Origin: CAZVBV01 sp964578905
GTDB lineage: Bacteria; Patescibacteriota; Gracilibacteria; UBA4473
Reading direction: 5' to 3'
Assembly: GCA_964578905.1 (NCBI GenBank)
Contig: CAZOER010000009.1
Location: 1 to 28,749 of the forward strand
Length of the DNA stretch: 28,749 nucleotides
Position 1 is the first letter of the stretch; the number at the start of each line of letters is the position of its first letter. A program made the translations under genes and the position numbers. Positions 7,850-14,896 of this stretch are shown here, piece after piece. The notes below the pieces were generated by a model that saw nothing but the letters and a program-made list of their open reading frames with translations, ran no database searches and was not told where the DNA came from.

Positions 7850-8431
7850 ATGATCATCCCTTTTACTGATTCCACTCTTATTGATAACGCCATCGATCTA
7901 ATCTGCCTGCATCACGCTAAACAAACTCGTAAGTTAGAAAAAGCCTCATATCTCATTCACCCATTAGGTGTTGCAACCATGATTCATCGTGACTTTTTAG
8001 AAAAAGCAACACCTGAACTGATCGCAGCAGCACTTTGTCACGATTTGTTAGAAGATACAGAATGTACCGCCGCGGAACTAGAGGCTGTGTGTGGAAAAAA
8101 AGTTCTAATGATTGTTCAGGGAGTGACAGAAAACCCAGCATTTAATGACTCCAAAGACTGGGAATTAAAAAAAGAAGACTATCTCTCTCGCGTTGAAGAA
8201 TCTTCTGGAGAGTCAAAAATTGTTTGTCTTTATGATAAAATCCACAATCTCAATTCTGTGTTAGTCGAACACGAACGACAAGGAATACAAATTTGGGAGA
8301 AATTTAACCGCGGAAAAAAGAAAAAACTTTGGTTTGAAAAAGAATGCCACGCAATGCTCTCAAAACACTTGGATTTGCCAGCCGTGGAGAGATACGGACA
8401 GATGATTGTGAAGATGGAAAAATTGAAATAA
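7850..8431 (+). CDS. HD-domain hydrolase, RelA/SpoT-Mesh1 type
   Basis: This 193-residue protein carries the metal-site pattern of the small (p)ppGpp-hydrolase-like HD family: H37 (IHPLGVA), H64-D65 (ALCHDLLEDT), E68-D69, and K123…D129-K130…H132-N133 (SKIVCLYDKIHN). No synthetase domain follows. It could hydrolyse (p)ppGpp or another nucleotide. On a mobile element it may act in stress tolerance, phage defence or as an antitoxin-like hydrolase. The substrate is inferred, not shown. It is probably co-transcribed with the gene at 7374. Confidence 0.85.
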   Translation: MIIPFTDSTLIDNAIDLICLHHAKQTRKLEKASYLIHPLGVATMIHRDFLEKATPELIAAALCHDLLEDTECTAAELEAVCGKKVLMIVQGVTENPAFNDSKDWELKKEDYLSRVEESSGESKIVCLYDKIHNLNSVLVEHERQGIQIWEKFNRGKKKKLWFEKECHAMLSKHLDLPAVERYGQMIVKMEKLK

Positions 8432-8661
8432 AAAAGACTACGCATATATTTTGCTTCCACAAAATAGGTTCAAAGGTCCTCCAGTAAGGAGCTCCTGATT
8501 AAGAAAGTCTCTGTATCGATTTCTAGAAACCAACATTTTACAATATCCTAATGTTGTAACTAAGAAAGGGGTTTTCTAAGATATTTTATAACAAGTCTTA
8601 TAGCGTCCAGCCAGGAGCGCTTCGTCCAGAGCAATAAAGCACTGAACAAAATGAGATTTTT
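8432..8661. other. Non-coding gap between convergent genes
   Basis: These 230 bases hold no plausible gene. They contain repeat unit copy 1 (8463-8580) and a further TCC-AGCCA-GGA motif near 8606-8620. Nothing else is supported. Confidence 0.55.
8463..8580 (+). repeat. Dispersed hairpin repeat unit, copy 1
   Basis: The first part (8468-8496) contains CTCC-AGTAA-GGAG. The second part (8523-8580) is a long imperfect hairpin whose core ACAATAT-CCTA-ATGTTGT closes with one G-U pair and whose outer arm pairs TAGAAACC with GGTTTTCTA. The unit recurs at 9118-9224 in the same order and orientation. It lies in the convergent gap after the HD hydrolase. Confidence 0.6.
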
Positions 8662-9075
8662 TTAAGAAAGCGCAACGATTTTCGATAAAAACAATGAAAT
8701 ATCTCGCTCGAAGATATTCATTAGTTTAATAAAATCCCTTTTATCATACTTCGGAAGGAAGGTCTCTATTTCTAATACTGATTCTTTCTTTTTACTTTCT
8801 TCGTAACTCCACTTTGTCTGCACTACTTTTTTATTTATATCGTTCAAGGTCTTTAATAATTTTTCTGTATTATTTTTCTTTAATTTCCCTATTGAGTATC
8901 GACTATTGATAACGATAGTTTTCTCAGTAACAATTATAAAAATATTAGATTTATCCTTATGTATTCCAAGAAGCATATCGAAACCCTCTCCACCATCTTC
9001 ATTGGTTCTGTCTTCCATCTTATATCCTAAAAACTCAAGATTATTAACTATTTGTTGGCTTGTTGGATATTTCAT
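8662..9075 (-). CDS. Hypothetical protein, possibly YbjN/chaperone-like
   Basis: This 137-residue soluble protein is of unclear family. The alternation of strands and helices (a long helix near the N-terminus, FDMLLGIHKD, NIFIIVTEKTIVINSRY, then a LEIETFLP strand and a C-terminal helix) loosely recalls the YbjN or type III secretion chaperone fold. That is only a pattern impression. There is no signal peptide or membrane segment. It is flanked on both sides by copies of the hairpin repeat. Transcription is leftward, possibly with the membrane protein gene at 9215-9919. Confidence 0.7.
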   Translation of the reverse strand: MKYPTSQQIVNNLEFLGYKMEDRTNEDGGEGFDMLLGIHKDKSNIFIIVTEKTIVINSRYSIGKLKKNNTEKLLKTLNDINKKVVQTKWSYEESKKKESVLEIETFLPKYDKRDFIKLMNIFERDISLFLSKIVALS

Positions 9076-9117
9076 ATTGAAAAATTTATGCTATTATAAC
9101 ACTTATCTAGGCAAAAG

Positions 9118-9224
9118 ACAGTTCGATTGGCGTCCAGCCAGGAGCTCCAGATGAAGAGAATCTTTCTAGAAATCAACATTTTACAATATCCTAATATTGT
9201 GATTAGGAATGTAGTTATCTAGAA
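9118..9224 (+). repeat. Dispersed hairpin repeat unit, copy 2
   Basis: This copy has TCC-AGCCA-GGAGCTCC (9133-9148), then a 61-base imperfect hairpin. TTCTAGA (9164-9170) pairs with TCTAGAA (9218-9224) around the perfect core ACAATAT-CCTA-ATATTGT. Compared with copy 1, the sequence has drifted but both outer stem and core are kept. The hairpin overlaps the last codons and stop of the gene at 9215-9919. Confidence 0.6.
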
Positions 9225-9919
9225 GAATCGAGAGAACATTCTAATGTTGCTCTTGTGTTTTGATAGGTATCAATAAGTATTTTAAGATATTTTTGTTTTA
9301 CCTTTCTATTGCTATCTAAAATATTGCTTTCTTCAATACCACTCATCAACCCTCCCTGTTCCTCGTTGGATAAATTCTTCCACCACAAAACAACGTCTGG
9401 ATAAGTGGCTACAAATTCCGTAGGGAATCCCAAGGGAACACCTCCAATGGGGTCAATCTTCTTGATTGATTTTGTTGCGAATTTCAACAGATTTTTTTGT
9501 TCTTCATCAATGCGACTGTATGATTTAGCAACCTTATAAGACCCATGTCCCAAGACGAGTAAATTTGCCATAATCTTCCTTTTATCAAGATTGTCTTTAA
9601 CCTTTTCTTTAAAAGGAGACATTAGTATGTTTCCAATTGCTTCAAGGATGGGCAAAACCTTTGATATAAATCTAATAACGAAAACTAAAATTGCAAACTT
9701 CCAATTTAGAAAAATTAATACAAGGAAAAGTGCCCAATCAACCCAATAAACCCAACTAACCCAAAGTGGTAGCATTGGTTCGTAGAGAGGAATACTGCCA
9801 CTGCGCCTTGCCTGAATCATCCGAATATCAAAGGTGGTAATTGCTGAAGTAATAACATAAAAAATGGTAACCCAAATAATAATCGGTGAATCGATGCTCG
9901 TATTGAACAATGATGTCAT
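9215..9919 (-). CDS. Hypothetical membrane protein
   Basis: This 234-residue protein has about three hydrophobic segments in its first 100 residues: near 11-29 (IIIWVTIFYVITSAITTF), 52-70 and 73-90. A soluble, mainly helical C-terminal half follows. Family not recognised. No cleavable signal is obvious, since the first segment is preceded by few charges. Its last three codons and stop lie within the inverted arm of repeat copy 2, so the C-terminus may have been reshaped by the repeat. Upstream is the frameshifted pseudogene at 10002-10378, also leftward. Confidence 0.7.
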   Translation of the reverse strand: MTSLFNTSIDSPIIIWVTIFYVITSAITTFDIRMIQARRSGSIPLYEPMLPLWVSWVYWVDWALFLVLIFLNWKFAILVFVIRFISKVLPILEAIGNILMSPFKEKVKDNLDKRKIMANLLVLGHGSYKVAKSYSRIDEEQKNLLKFATKSIKKIDPIGGVPLGFPTEFVATYPDVVLWWKNLSNEEQGGLMSGIEESNILDSNRKVKQKYLKILIDTYQNTRATLECSLDSSR

Positions 9920-10001
9920 GTTTTAGGAATTAAAGCTCAATCAGTATATAGCTATTTTCCCGAAGATTAAAAAAATGAACAGGACTCACTTTTCTTCGTT
10001 G

Positions 10002-10378
10002 CTACTTTTTATGTATCATGTACCCCTCTGACAACTCTTTTTGCCTTTTTTTAAATGCAGGAAGCATTACTTTAATCCATTTTTTGTTGTTAAGGTCTTT
10101 TGCTGCTTTCCGCAAAGAATCTTCATCATCTTTGTAGAGCGCCAAAAAAACAACACTAGCTTCTGTGGCAATAAAAGAGATTTCCTCTTCTTCTGATCTA
10201 TCACTAAAAACAGGATAGTGTTCTAACAGAGGGGATATCGCCTTCTTTATTGTGCCCGAAGGGAAGGGTAAAATGATTCAGGTACAGATGAGCCAAAAAT
10301 ATAAAGCAGTTTTTCTTGTGTATACTGAAGATGAATTCCCCAAGCATGAACGATTTTTTCGGCTTCTTCTGGTATCAT
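10002..10378 (-). pseudogene. Frameshifted small gene
   Basis: Read leftwards from ATG at 10378, the frame codes MIPEEAEKIVHAWGIHLQ and on to …LYIFGSSVPE. It then hits a stop at 10256. A shift of one base near 10265-10280 opens a second frame (LPFPSGTIKKAISPLLEHY…) that runs to TAG at 10002 with protein-like composition (SEEEEISFIATEASVVFLALYKDDEDSLRK…). Together they describe one ~125-residue soluble protein of unknown family, probably alpha-helical. The break is a single-base indel, so it is either a recent pseudogene, a sequencing error or, less likely, programmed frameshifting. Neither half alone is a typical gene. Confidence 0.6.
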
Positions 10379-10476
10379 GTTATTAATCTTAGAAGATTTA
10401 TTTCACAACTTCAATGGAATCCGGGAACAAGATTTTATGGGTTCGATAACACCTGGCATTCTAAAACCAAATTCAA

Positions 10477-10638
10477 ATGAAAGAACCATCTCTATTACAG
10501 AACGCAGTCGGCATCCTCGTTGTCATATTAATAGTAGCATGCGGTGTAACGAACGATATTTGGTATCTTCTTCCCGGTATAATTCTCGCAATAATCTTCA
10601 TGTGGATGAATCACGACGAAAGATTCCCGGAGGGATAA
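10477..10638 (+). CDS. Small two-segment membrane protein (53 aa)
   Basis: ATG at 10477 opens a 53-residue frame: MKEPSLLQNAVGILVVILIV… then …NDIWYLLPGIILAIIFMWM and a charged tail NHDERFPEG. Two hydrophobic stretches (about residues 9-23 and 28-43) fit a hairpin in the membrane. This frame is more protein-like than the longer overlapping frame from 10377, which lacks such organisation. No family recognised. The size suits a membrane toxin, holin-like or accessory peptide, but nothing identifies it. Confidence 0.5.
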   Translation: MKEPSLLQNAVGILVVILIVACGVTNDIWYLLPGIILAIIFMWMNHDERFPEG

Positions 10639-10697
10639 TTTTACTTTCACACCATACCTAGACTTAGGTTAAATATTAAAACGATTGCCCACTGCCA

Positions 10698-10904
10698 TTA
10701 TTTTTTATAAGCATGCTCAAGAAATGCGCCAACCATTACTCCCAAACCAAATATTATTATAAATTCTAAAAGGGGGATTTCTAATGTATACACAATTGAA
10801 CACGTTGCTATAAAAAGTATCACAGCCATCATTATTGATATAGTAATTCTCTCTTCGTCCATTGTTTTTTGCCACTTCTCATTGCTTGTTGGTTTTTTCA
10901 TCAT
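10698..10904 (-). CDS. Small membrane protein (68 aa)
   Basis: This 68-residue protein has a charged N-terminus (MMKKPTSNEKWQKTMDEER), two hydrophobic segments (about residues 20-38 and 45-60) and a C-terminal AYKK. The topology suggests a two-pass inner-membrane protein with both ends inside. Family unknown. It is leftward and alone, between the 53-residue gene and a degraded stretch. Confidence 0.55.
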   Translation of the reverse strand: MMKKPTSNEKWQKTMDEERITISIMMAVILFIATCSIVYTLEIPLLEFIIIFGLGVMVGAFLEHAYKK

Positions 10905-11259
10905 TTAGAATATTAGAAGATTTTTTAATGTTGTAAAATAGTATTTCTATAAAACGCAACAACAAGCATATGACTACAGAAAGCCAATTATCGCCATTTA
11001 AGACACTCCCCCTTGACAGTTCAACCTTCAAAAAAATGTAAAAAGAGTGGTCTAGCGTTCTCCGTACTATGAGGGAATCACGCGCTGTTTTTACTCTGTT
11101 TTTCGTGTTACACCAACAGCTATTGTGTTAAGTAGTTGCTCCCAGAGCGGGGGGGCTTTCGGTTTTGAGATTTCAATACTGGGGGAGTCTATATCTACCG
11201 CTGGGTCATCCACTCTGCGATATGTTTAAATTGTTTTTAATGAACCAGTATTTACAATG
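10905..11259. other. Gap with possible gene fragments
   Basis: No full gene is visible in these 355 bases. Two short frames look protein-like. One is a 23-codon rightward frame from ATG at 10970 (MTTESQLSPFKTLPLDSSTF…) to TAA at 11041. The other is a 40-codon leftward frame from GTG at 11213 to TAA at 11091 (VDDPAVDIDSPSIEISKPK…). Neither has a good ribosome-binding site. They may be ends of deleted genes. Confidence 0.3.
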
Positions 11260-12513
11260 CTAAAGGTGAATCTCACTTTCTTCAACCATAGACTCCAGGT
11301 CGGATTTGTTTTCTAGCATTGCAATAACACACCGACCCACATGAAATCCCATATTTACCGGAACAGCATTCCCAATTTGCTTGTATTGAGAACAAATAGA
11401 TCCTTGGAAGTCCCAATTATCAGGAAATGTTTGTATTCTTGCATATTCACGAATTGTAAAAGGGCGTGTTTCAGAAGGATGACATCTTTCTGTTTGTTTT
11501 TGTGCTGGACTACAAACCAAAGTAAGAGATGGTTCGTCCCAACTCATTCTCCGTGCTATCCCGGTTTTCCCGCCTCCTAAATAAAAACTCCCCCCCATGT
11601 ACTCTTTTTGTATTTTTAATGGTAAAGAGCGCCAGTAGCACCCCTCAGGAACCAAGTCCAAAACTTTCTTTTTCTTTTCATTGTAAGATTGTCCTGCTGA
11701 TATCGGGACATTCTTGAATGCTTCTCGTAGAGAGATAGTATAATTTTTTTCCTTAGGAAAGAGAAAAGGAATATCAAGGTCTTTTCTAATAGCTACAATA
11801 ATCAAGCGCTCTCTTTTTTGTGGAACATCCAGGTATTGTGCTTTTAAAAGTTTATAACTGACCCTGTAGCCAATATCATTTAGAATAGAAATCATTGTTT
11901 TTAGAGTTTTTCCATCTTCGTGACTGATTAGACCTCGAACATTCTCCCCAATCGCAATTTTTGGTTGAGATTCTTTAATACAGCGAGCAAATTCGAAGAA
12001 TAGAGTTCCCCTAACATCATCAAAACCATTCTTTTTCCCAGCATAAGAAAATGACTGGCAAGGGAATCCACCCTCTACAATATCAATTTTCCCTTTGTAT
12101 TGAGAGAAATCAACAGTAGAAACATCTGCTTCGATTATCTTTGTGTTTTTGAAATTTTTTTTCAATGTAGCTACGGCATTTTTATCAATTTCAACGAGTA
12201 ATTCATGTTTTAATCCTGCATTTTTAAAACCAAGAGAAGTTCCCCCTGCTCCTGAAAACAAATCAAGAACCTTATAATTTGTTTTTACAGGATTCTTTAA
12301 GATTTTGTAACGACTTTTCCCATTGAATTTTCCATTTATCTTACTATTTAATTCTAAAACTGATTCTTTCTCAAATACCCGATAATTATGAGAGTTCCTA
12401 TGTGATTTTACTAACCCTTTTTTGTCCCATCGTCTTACAGTATCAGGACTGATAGAGAGTAGTTCCGCAACATCTGAGACAGTTAAATAGCGATCATCTG
12501 CAGGTTGTATCAT
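11260..12513 (-). CDS. C5-cytosine DNA methyltransferase with N-terminal HTH
   Basis: This 417-residue protein begins with a MerR-type helix-turn-helix (residues ~8-55: LTVSDVAELLSISPDTVRRW). A complete C5-cytosine methyltransferase follows: motif I DLFSGAGGTSLGF, motif IV with the catalytic C152 (GGFPCQSFS), motif VI ENVRG, motif VIII QKRERLI, a target-recognition region, motif IX and motif X (QIGNAVPVNMG). It uses SAM to methylate DNA and protects the element and host from the adjacent nuclease. The endonuclease gene is 61 bases upstream on the same strand. Methyltransferases with an N-terminal HTH, such as M.SsoII, can repress their own operon, so this fusion may be autoregulatory. Confidence 0.93.
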   Translation of the reverse strand: MIQPADDRYLTVSDVAELLSISPDTVRRWDKKGLVKSHRNSHNYRVFEKESVLELNSKINGKFNGKSRYKILKNPVKTNYKVLDLFSGAGGTSLGFKNAGLKHELLVEIDKNAVATLKKNFKNTKIIEADVSTVDFSQYKGKIDIVEGGFPCQSFSYAGKKNGFDDVRGTLFFEFARCIKESQPKIAIGENVRGLISHEDGKTLKTMISILNDIGYRVSYKLLKAQYLDVPQKRERLIIVAIRKDLDIPFLFPKEKNYTISLREAFKNVPISAGQSYNEKKKKVLDLVPEGCYWRSLPLKIQKEYMGGSFYLGGGKTGIARRMSWDEPSLTLVCSPAQKQTERCHPSETRPFTIREYARIQTFPDNWDFQGSICSQYKQIGNAVPVNMGFHVGRCVIAMLENKSDLESMVEESEIHL

Positions 12514-12574
12514 TTAATTTTTAAAGTGAAGTTGTTGCCAGTATACATTAACCATTGCATAATGCAAGGGTTTT

Positions 12575-13294
12575 TTAAAAAACGATTTCAAAAATGGTTT
12601 TAAATTTCTTTTGTTCAATATCTGAAAACTTTTTACCGCTAGAAGATTCAATTACCTTTGGTAAAACATCAAACAGCATTTCTATAGCATTCTCTTCTCC
12701 CGTAACAAGCGCATAAAATTGTTTTCCATCGGTTTCAAGAATTCGAGGGTTTGATGGACACTTTGTTTTAGTCTTAGAATCAGATGGTGCATATTCTCTT
12801 ACGGGAATACCTCTTTTTGATTTTGGAATTATTTTTACACAAAACCCAATATAATCTTTATATACCGGTAAGGAAAGCATTGCTGTTATTTTATTATAGA
12901 CCTCAACCGCACTCCCTGAATTCATCGTATTGTGTTTGTTTTTTATTTCAGCCAGAATTTTCCTTTTGTCTGAGCAAACATCAAGTCCACCGCCTTGTCC
13001 TAAATCTTTCCATCCATAGCAATTCCCTAATACGATTTGATGAAACTCTCCAATAGCATTTTGAAAAGTTTTTTGAGCTTGTCGTTGTTTTTCTTTTGCA
13101 ACCCAATCATCAAAAGATATTTCAGCAAAAGCAGATTCGATAAATGCACTAAAGGGATCTAATGTATTTTTATGTATATCAACCTCTGAAACTGAATTGG
13201 TAAAACTTGAAAACACATGAGAAACAGCATTTTCTAAATTTTCATCATCGATAAATGGTAGGAAATTATTTGTCATTTTTTTCATTCTATCCAA
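12575..13294 (-). CDS. Type II restriction endonuclease, Eco47II-like
   Basis: This 239-residue protein matches my recollection of the Eco47II family (GGNCC cutters): an N-terminal region around ISFDDWVAKEKQRQAQKT, then HQIVLGNCYGWKDLGQGGGLDV, and SKRGIPVREYAP. A PD-(D/E)xK-like site is visible as D105 with E116-x-K118 (GLDV…LAEIKNKHN). It precedes the methyltransferase gene in a leftward operon, forming a type II restriction-modification system that defends the host and stabilises the element. The start could also be the ATG seven codons in (13276). The recognition sequence is inferred from the family only. Confidence 0.85.
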   Translation of the reverse strand: MDRMKKMTNNFLPFIDDENLENAVSHVFSSFTNSVSEVDIHKNTLDPFSAFIESAFAEISFDDWVAKEKQRQAQKTFQNAIGEFHQIVLGNCYGWKDLGQGGGLDVCSDKRKILAEIKNKHNTMNSGSAVEVYNKITAMLSLPVYKDYIGFCVKIIPKSKRGIPVREYAPSDSKTKTKCPSNPRILETDGKQFYALVTGEENAIEMLFDVLPKVIESSSGKKFSDIEQKKFKTIFEIVF

Positions 13295-13362
13295 TTCGCT
13301 TTGTGAGTCGATTGAAATAAATTTTGCATCCCACGCAAAACAATTCTACACTCTCTTTGATT

Positions 13363-13449
13363 TTCATCGAGAGTGCGGCGAGAGACTTAGCTCCGTGACC
13401 CGCCAGCAACCTACCGAGAGGTAAGGTGCTACAACTAAGATCTGATGAA
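13363..13449 (+). promoter_or_regulatory. SAM riboswitch, S-box clan (SAM-I/IV variant-like)
   Basis: The core matches the S-box architecture. P1 pairs TTCATC (13363-13368) with GATGAA (13444-13449). P2 pairs GCGG (13375-13378) with CCGC (13400-13403) around GAGAGA…GTGA, kink-turn-like. The hallmark GCAACC…AAGGTGC forms P3 with loop GAGA (13406-13429). CTTAG (13386-13390) in the P2 loop is complementary to CTAAG (13435-13439), the expected pseudoknot. The P4 hairpin of classic SAM-I is absent, as in the reduced SAM-I/IV variants. It binds S-adenosylmethionine and controls the downstream small genes. Confidence 0.82.
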
Positions 13450-13506
13450 CCTGGTTTTCAGTAAAATACTCGTTGGAGGTTTGTAAAAACCTTTTATTTT
13501 TTAATC
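13448..13506 (+). terminator. Riboswitch expression platform (terminator/antiterminator)
   Basis: The terminator stem is AGGTTT (13477-13482) with AAACCT (13487-13492), followed by TTTTATTTTTT. The competing antiterminator is AACCT (13448-13452), which overlaps the 3' strand of riboswitch P1 and can pair with AGGTT (13477-13481). SAM binding should hold P1, free the terminator and switch the downstream genes off. Confidence 0.7.
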
Positions 13507-13515
13507 TCCATCGGA

Positions 13516-13695
13516 ATGACAAAAAAGGACTACACCGCAAACCTGCTCACAAAAGAAGATTCCAAGTGGGCCACAAAAGTTACAGGGAAACCTGAATTTG
13601 AATTTTTTAATCAGGGACTTTTCTATCTCACTGAGGTAGAGGGGCTTGATTACGAAGACGCCCTCAAAATCGTTTCCGAAAATTGGAACAAATAA
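13516..13695 (+). CDS. Small protein under SAM riboswitch (59 aa)
   Basis: ATG at 13516 opens a 59-residue frame: MTKKDYTANLLTKEDSKWAT… to …DALKIVSENWNK. It starts just after the riboswitch terminator. The protein is soluble, charged and partly helical, with no Cys motif, membrane segment or recognisable family. With the next small gene it forms a probable two-gene unit controlled by SAM. Typical S-box targets are methionine or SAM synthesis and transport genes, so an unknown tiny protein is unusual here. Coding is supported by regulation, spacing and amino-acid composition. Confidence 0.68.
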   Translation: MTKKDYTANLLTKEDSKWATKVTGKPEFEFFNQGLFYLTEVEGLDYEDALKIVSENWNK

Positions 13696-13711
13696 TTCTT
13701 AATTTAAAAAA

Positions 13712-13927
13712 ATGGACATACAATCAATAAAATCTCCGACCGAATTTGCTTCCACAGTGCGTGAAGAGGGGTTTACAGCCCCTCCGCACATGTATGGAGT
13801 CATGCAGAAATACATGAGAGAAAACAATGCGACATTCCCCAGCGCGTATTATGCATTGATGCAAAAAAAGACGATTTTCTTGGTCGGGAGAACCTATTTT
13901 CTTGATCTCTCTGCACTGAATCAGTAA
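13712..13927 (+). CDS. Small protein, second gene of SAM-regulated unit (71 aa)
   Basis: This 71-residue soluble protein (MDIQSIKSPTEFASTVREEG…, PHMYGVMQKYMRENNATFPS…) begins 16 bases after the preceding stop in the A-rich start context common here. It appears helical with two short strands near the end (KTIFLVGRTYFLDL). Family not recognised. It probably shares the SAM-riboswitch transcript with the 59-residue gene. Whether the two act with the adjacent restriction-modification system or handle SAM independently is unknown. Confidence 0.7.
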   Translation: MDIQSIKSPTEFASTVREEGFTAPPHMYGVMQKYMRENNATFPSAYYALMQKKTIFLVGRTYFLDLSALNQ

Positions 13928-13939
13928 ATATGAAATGTG

Positions 13940-13948
13940 TGATATAAT
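13940..13948 (+). promoter_or_regulatory. Extended -10 promoter (TGATATAAT)
   Basis: TGA-TATAAT at 13940-13948 is a perfect extended -10. Transcription would start about at the ATG at 13956, implying a leaderless or very short leader mRNA, and argues that the true start is 13956 or 13965 rather than 13935. Confidence 0.5.
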
Positions 13949-13955
13949 TGTAAAA

Positions 13956-14522
13956 ATGGAAAAAATGGAAAAACCTTCAAGTGGGCTTCATAATATCGGG
14001 ATTGGGATGTTCGTTCTTTTTATTTTGTGTATATTGGGATGGTTCTTTGAGGGGGTTTTTTATTTTTTTGAACCTTTGGGAATAGGATATGCTTTTGAGA
14101 TAATCCTTACGATTTTTTTTGGATGTTTTTTGCTATTGTGGCTGGTTAATCGCCTTGTAAAAATAATTAATTCTATTTTTAAATTCTTTGGGAAAAAACC
14201 AGACCTAAATAAAAACTATCCAGAGGATATAGCCCAGACGAAGATGTTGATAATGTTTTCGCCAATTTTTCTTATAGGGCTTTACCTAGTAATTATTCTT
14301 TTGTATTGGTTGGTGGTGAAATTAATTCTTGAAAATCCCACACTAGGTAATGCCACATCTATAATAAATGATTTTGAAACAGTAAAAGAGTCTTATTCTT
14401 ATTATATAAGCAGCTTCAAACAGAAACCAATTACCACGTTATTAATATCGGGAGGAATTGTTTTTATATGGTCTGTCGTTATGACAAAAATTACAAAAGA
14501 GTATCTAAACGAGGAGGAGTAA
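13956..14522 (+). CDS. Hypothetical multi-pass membrane protein
   Basis: This protein has 188 residues from ATG 13956. An in-frame ATG at 13935 lies before a consensus extended -10, so it is disfavoured; 13965 is also possible. Hydrophobic segments lie near the N-terminus (IGMFVLFILCILGWFF), then IILTIFFGCFLLLWLVNRL, a central IFLIGLYLVIILLYWLVV, and near the end (LLISGGIVFIWSVVM), giving about four membrane spans. There is a charged loop with KKPDLNKNYPED. No family recognised. It is the last gene of element 1, just before the right-end repeat. Confidence 0.72.
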   Translation: MEKMEKPSSGLHNIGIGMFVLFILCILGWFFEGVFYFFEPLGIGYAFEIILTIFFGCFLLLWLVNRLVKIINSIFKFFGKKPDLNKNYPEDIAQTKMLIMFSPIFLIGLYLVIILLYWLVVKLILENPTLGNATSIINDFETVKESYSYYISSFKQKPITTLLISGGIVFIWSVVMTKITKEYLNEEE

Positions 14523-14560
14523 ACCGGTAAGTATAACAAACCCTAAAACATTGAATATAG

Positions 14561-14788
14561 AAAGTTCGATTAGCATCCATCCGGGAGACTACTTCAATAA
14601 AAATTCTTTGCTTTTTTCTCCTTTTTTCTCTAAATTCAAAAACGACCCTACGGTCATTGGCTCTTTTCCTCATTTTGGAATTTCACACTCTTCTAGAGTA
14701 GTCACAGATTGATTATTTGGCTTAGAATGGACCACCAGTCCACCTCATAACCCGAAGGTCACAGGTTCGAATCCTGTCTCCGCAACCA
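14561..14788 (+). repeat. Right end of element 1 with attachment-site copy 2
   Basis: 14622-14788 matches 21236-21402 base for base except for five differences in 167 positions; a more diverged match extends left to about 14561. It contains inverted repeats GACC-CTAC-GGTC, ACTCT-TCT-AGAGT and TGGAC-CACCA-GTCCA, candidate recombinase arm sites. The tRNA-like part (14744-14788) has T-stem ACAGG/CCTGT. It lacks the 5' half of a tRNA, so it is not a gene. Confidence 0.88.
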
Positions 14789-14798
14789 CCAAATTTAC

Positions 14799-14830
14799 AA
14801 AAAACCCAGGCCAAAGGCTTTGGGTTTTTT
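14799..14830 (+). terminator. Strong terminator after attachment copy 2
   Basis: AAAAAACCCA (14799-14808) pairs perfectly with TGGGTTTTTT (14821-14830), with an inner GCC/GGC. The A-run and T-run make it usable in both directions. It lies 10 bases after the CCA, where a tRNA terminator would sit when this copy was part of a working tRNA. Confidence 0.85.
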
Positions 14831-14843
14831 AGCGATCAAAGCC

Positions 14844-14872
14844 TTGTTTGTATAGTTTATTTGTGGTACAAT
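14844..14872 (+). promoter_or_regulatory. Promoter of the element 2 operon
   Basis: TTGTTT (14844-14849), a 17-base spacer and TACAAT (14867-14872) form a sigma70-type promoter. It overlaps the upstream in-frame ATG at 14861, which therefore cannot be the start of the first gene; ATG 14897 lies 24 bases after the -10. Confidence 0.7.
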
Positions 14873-14896
14873 GAAACGATTTTTATTAACACGCTT

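Larger units (their letters stand above)
9..14743 (+). mobile_element. Integrative element 1 (14.7 kb) in tRNA-fMet
   Basis: The element is bounded by tRNA-fMet 3'-end repeats at 9-53 and 14744-14788. It carries a tyrosine recombinase immediately next to the tRNA, a second recombinase, a PrimPol-helicase replication protein, a regulator and variable cargo including restriction-modification. No capsid, terminase, relaxase or conjugation gene is visible. It therefore resembles an integrated plasmid or a phage-satellite-like island rather than a prophage or ICE. The boundaries are seen in the sequence; the class of element is inferred. Confidence 0.85.

Noticed and set aside
8463..8500. Integron attC site
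   Set aside because: The GTTCRA-like start and hairpin are suggestive, but R'/R'' core sites are not present and the nearby recombinases lack visible integron-integrase features.
8463..9224. CRISPR array
   Set aside because: Only two diverged units with a gene between them, no regular spacers and no cas genes.
10377..10661. 94-codon rightward open frame
   Set aside because: It is overlapped by the more protein-like 53-residue membrane frame at 10477-10638, and its own sequence shows no coherent fold or start signal.
148..14522. Intact prophage or conjugative element
   Set aside because: No capsid, portal, terminase, tail, relaxase or type IV secretion genes can be recognised in element 1.
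14744..14788. Possible second tRNA-Met gene
   Set aside because: Only the 3' half matches; the 5' anticodon stem strand is TCCAC instead of TCGGG and no acceptor 5' strand is present.
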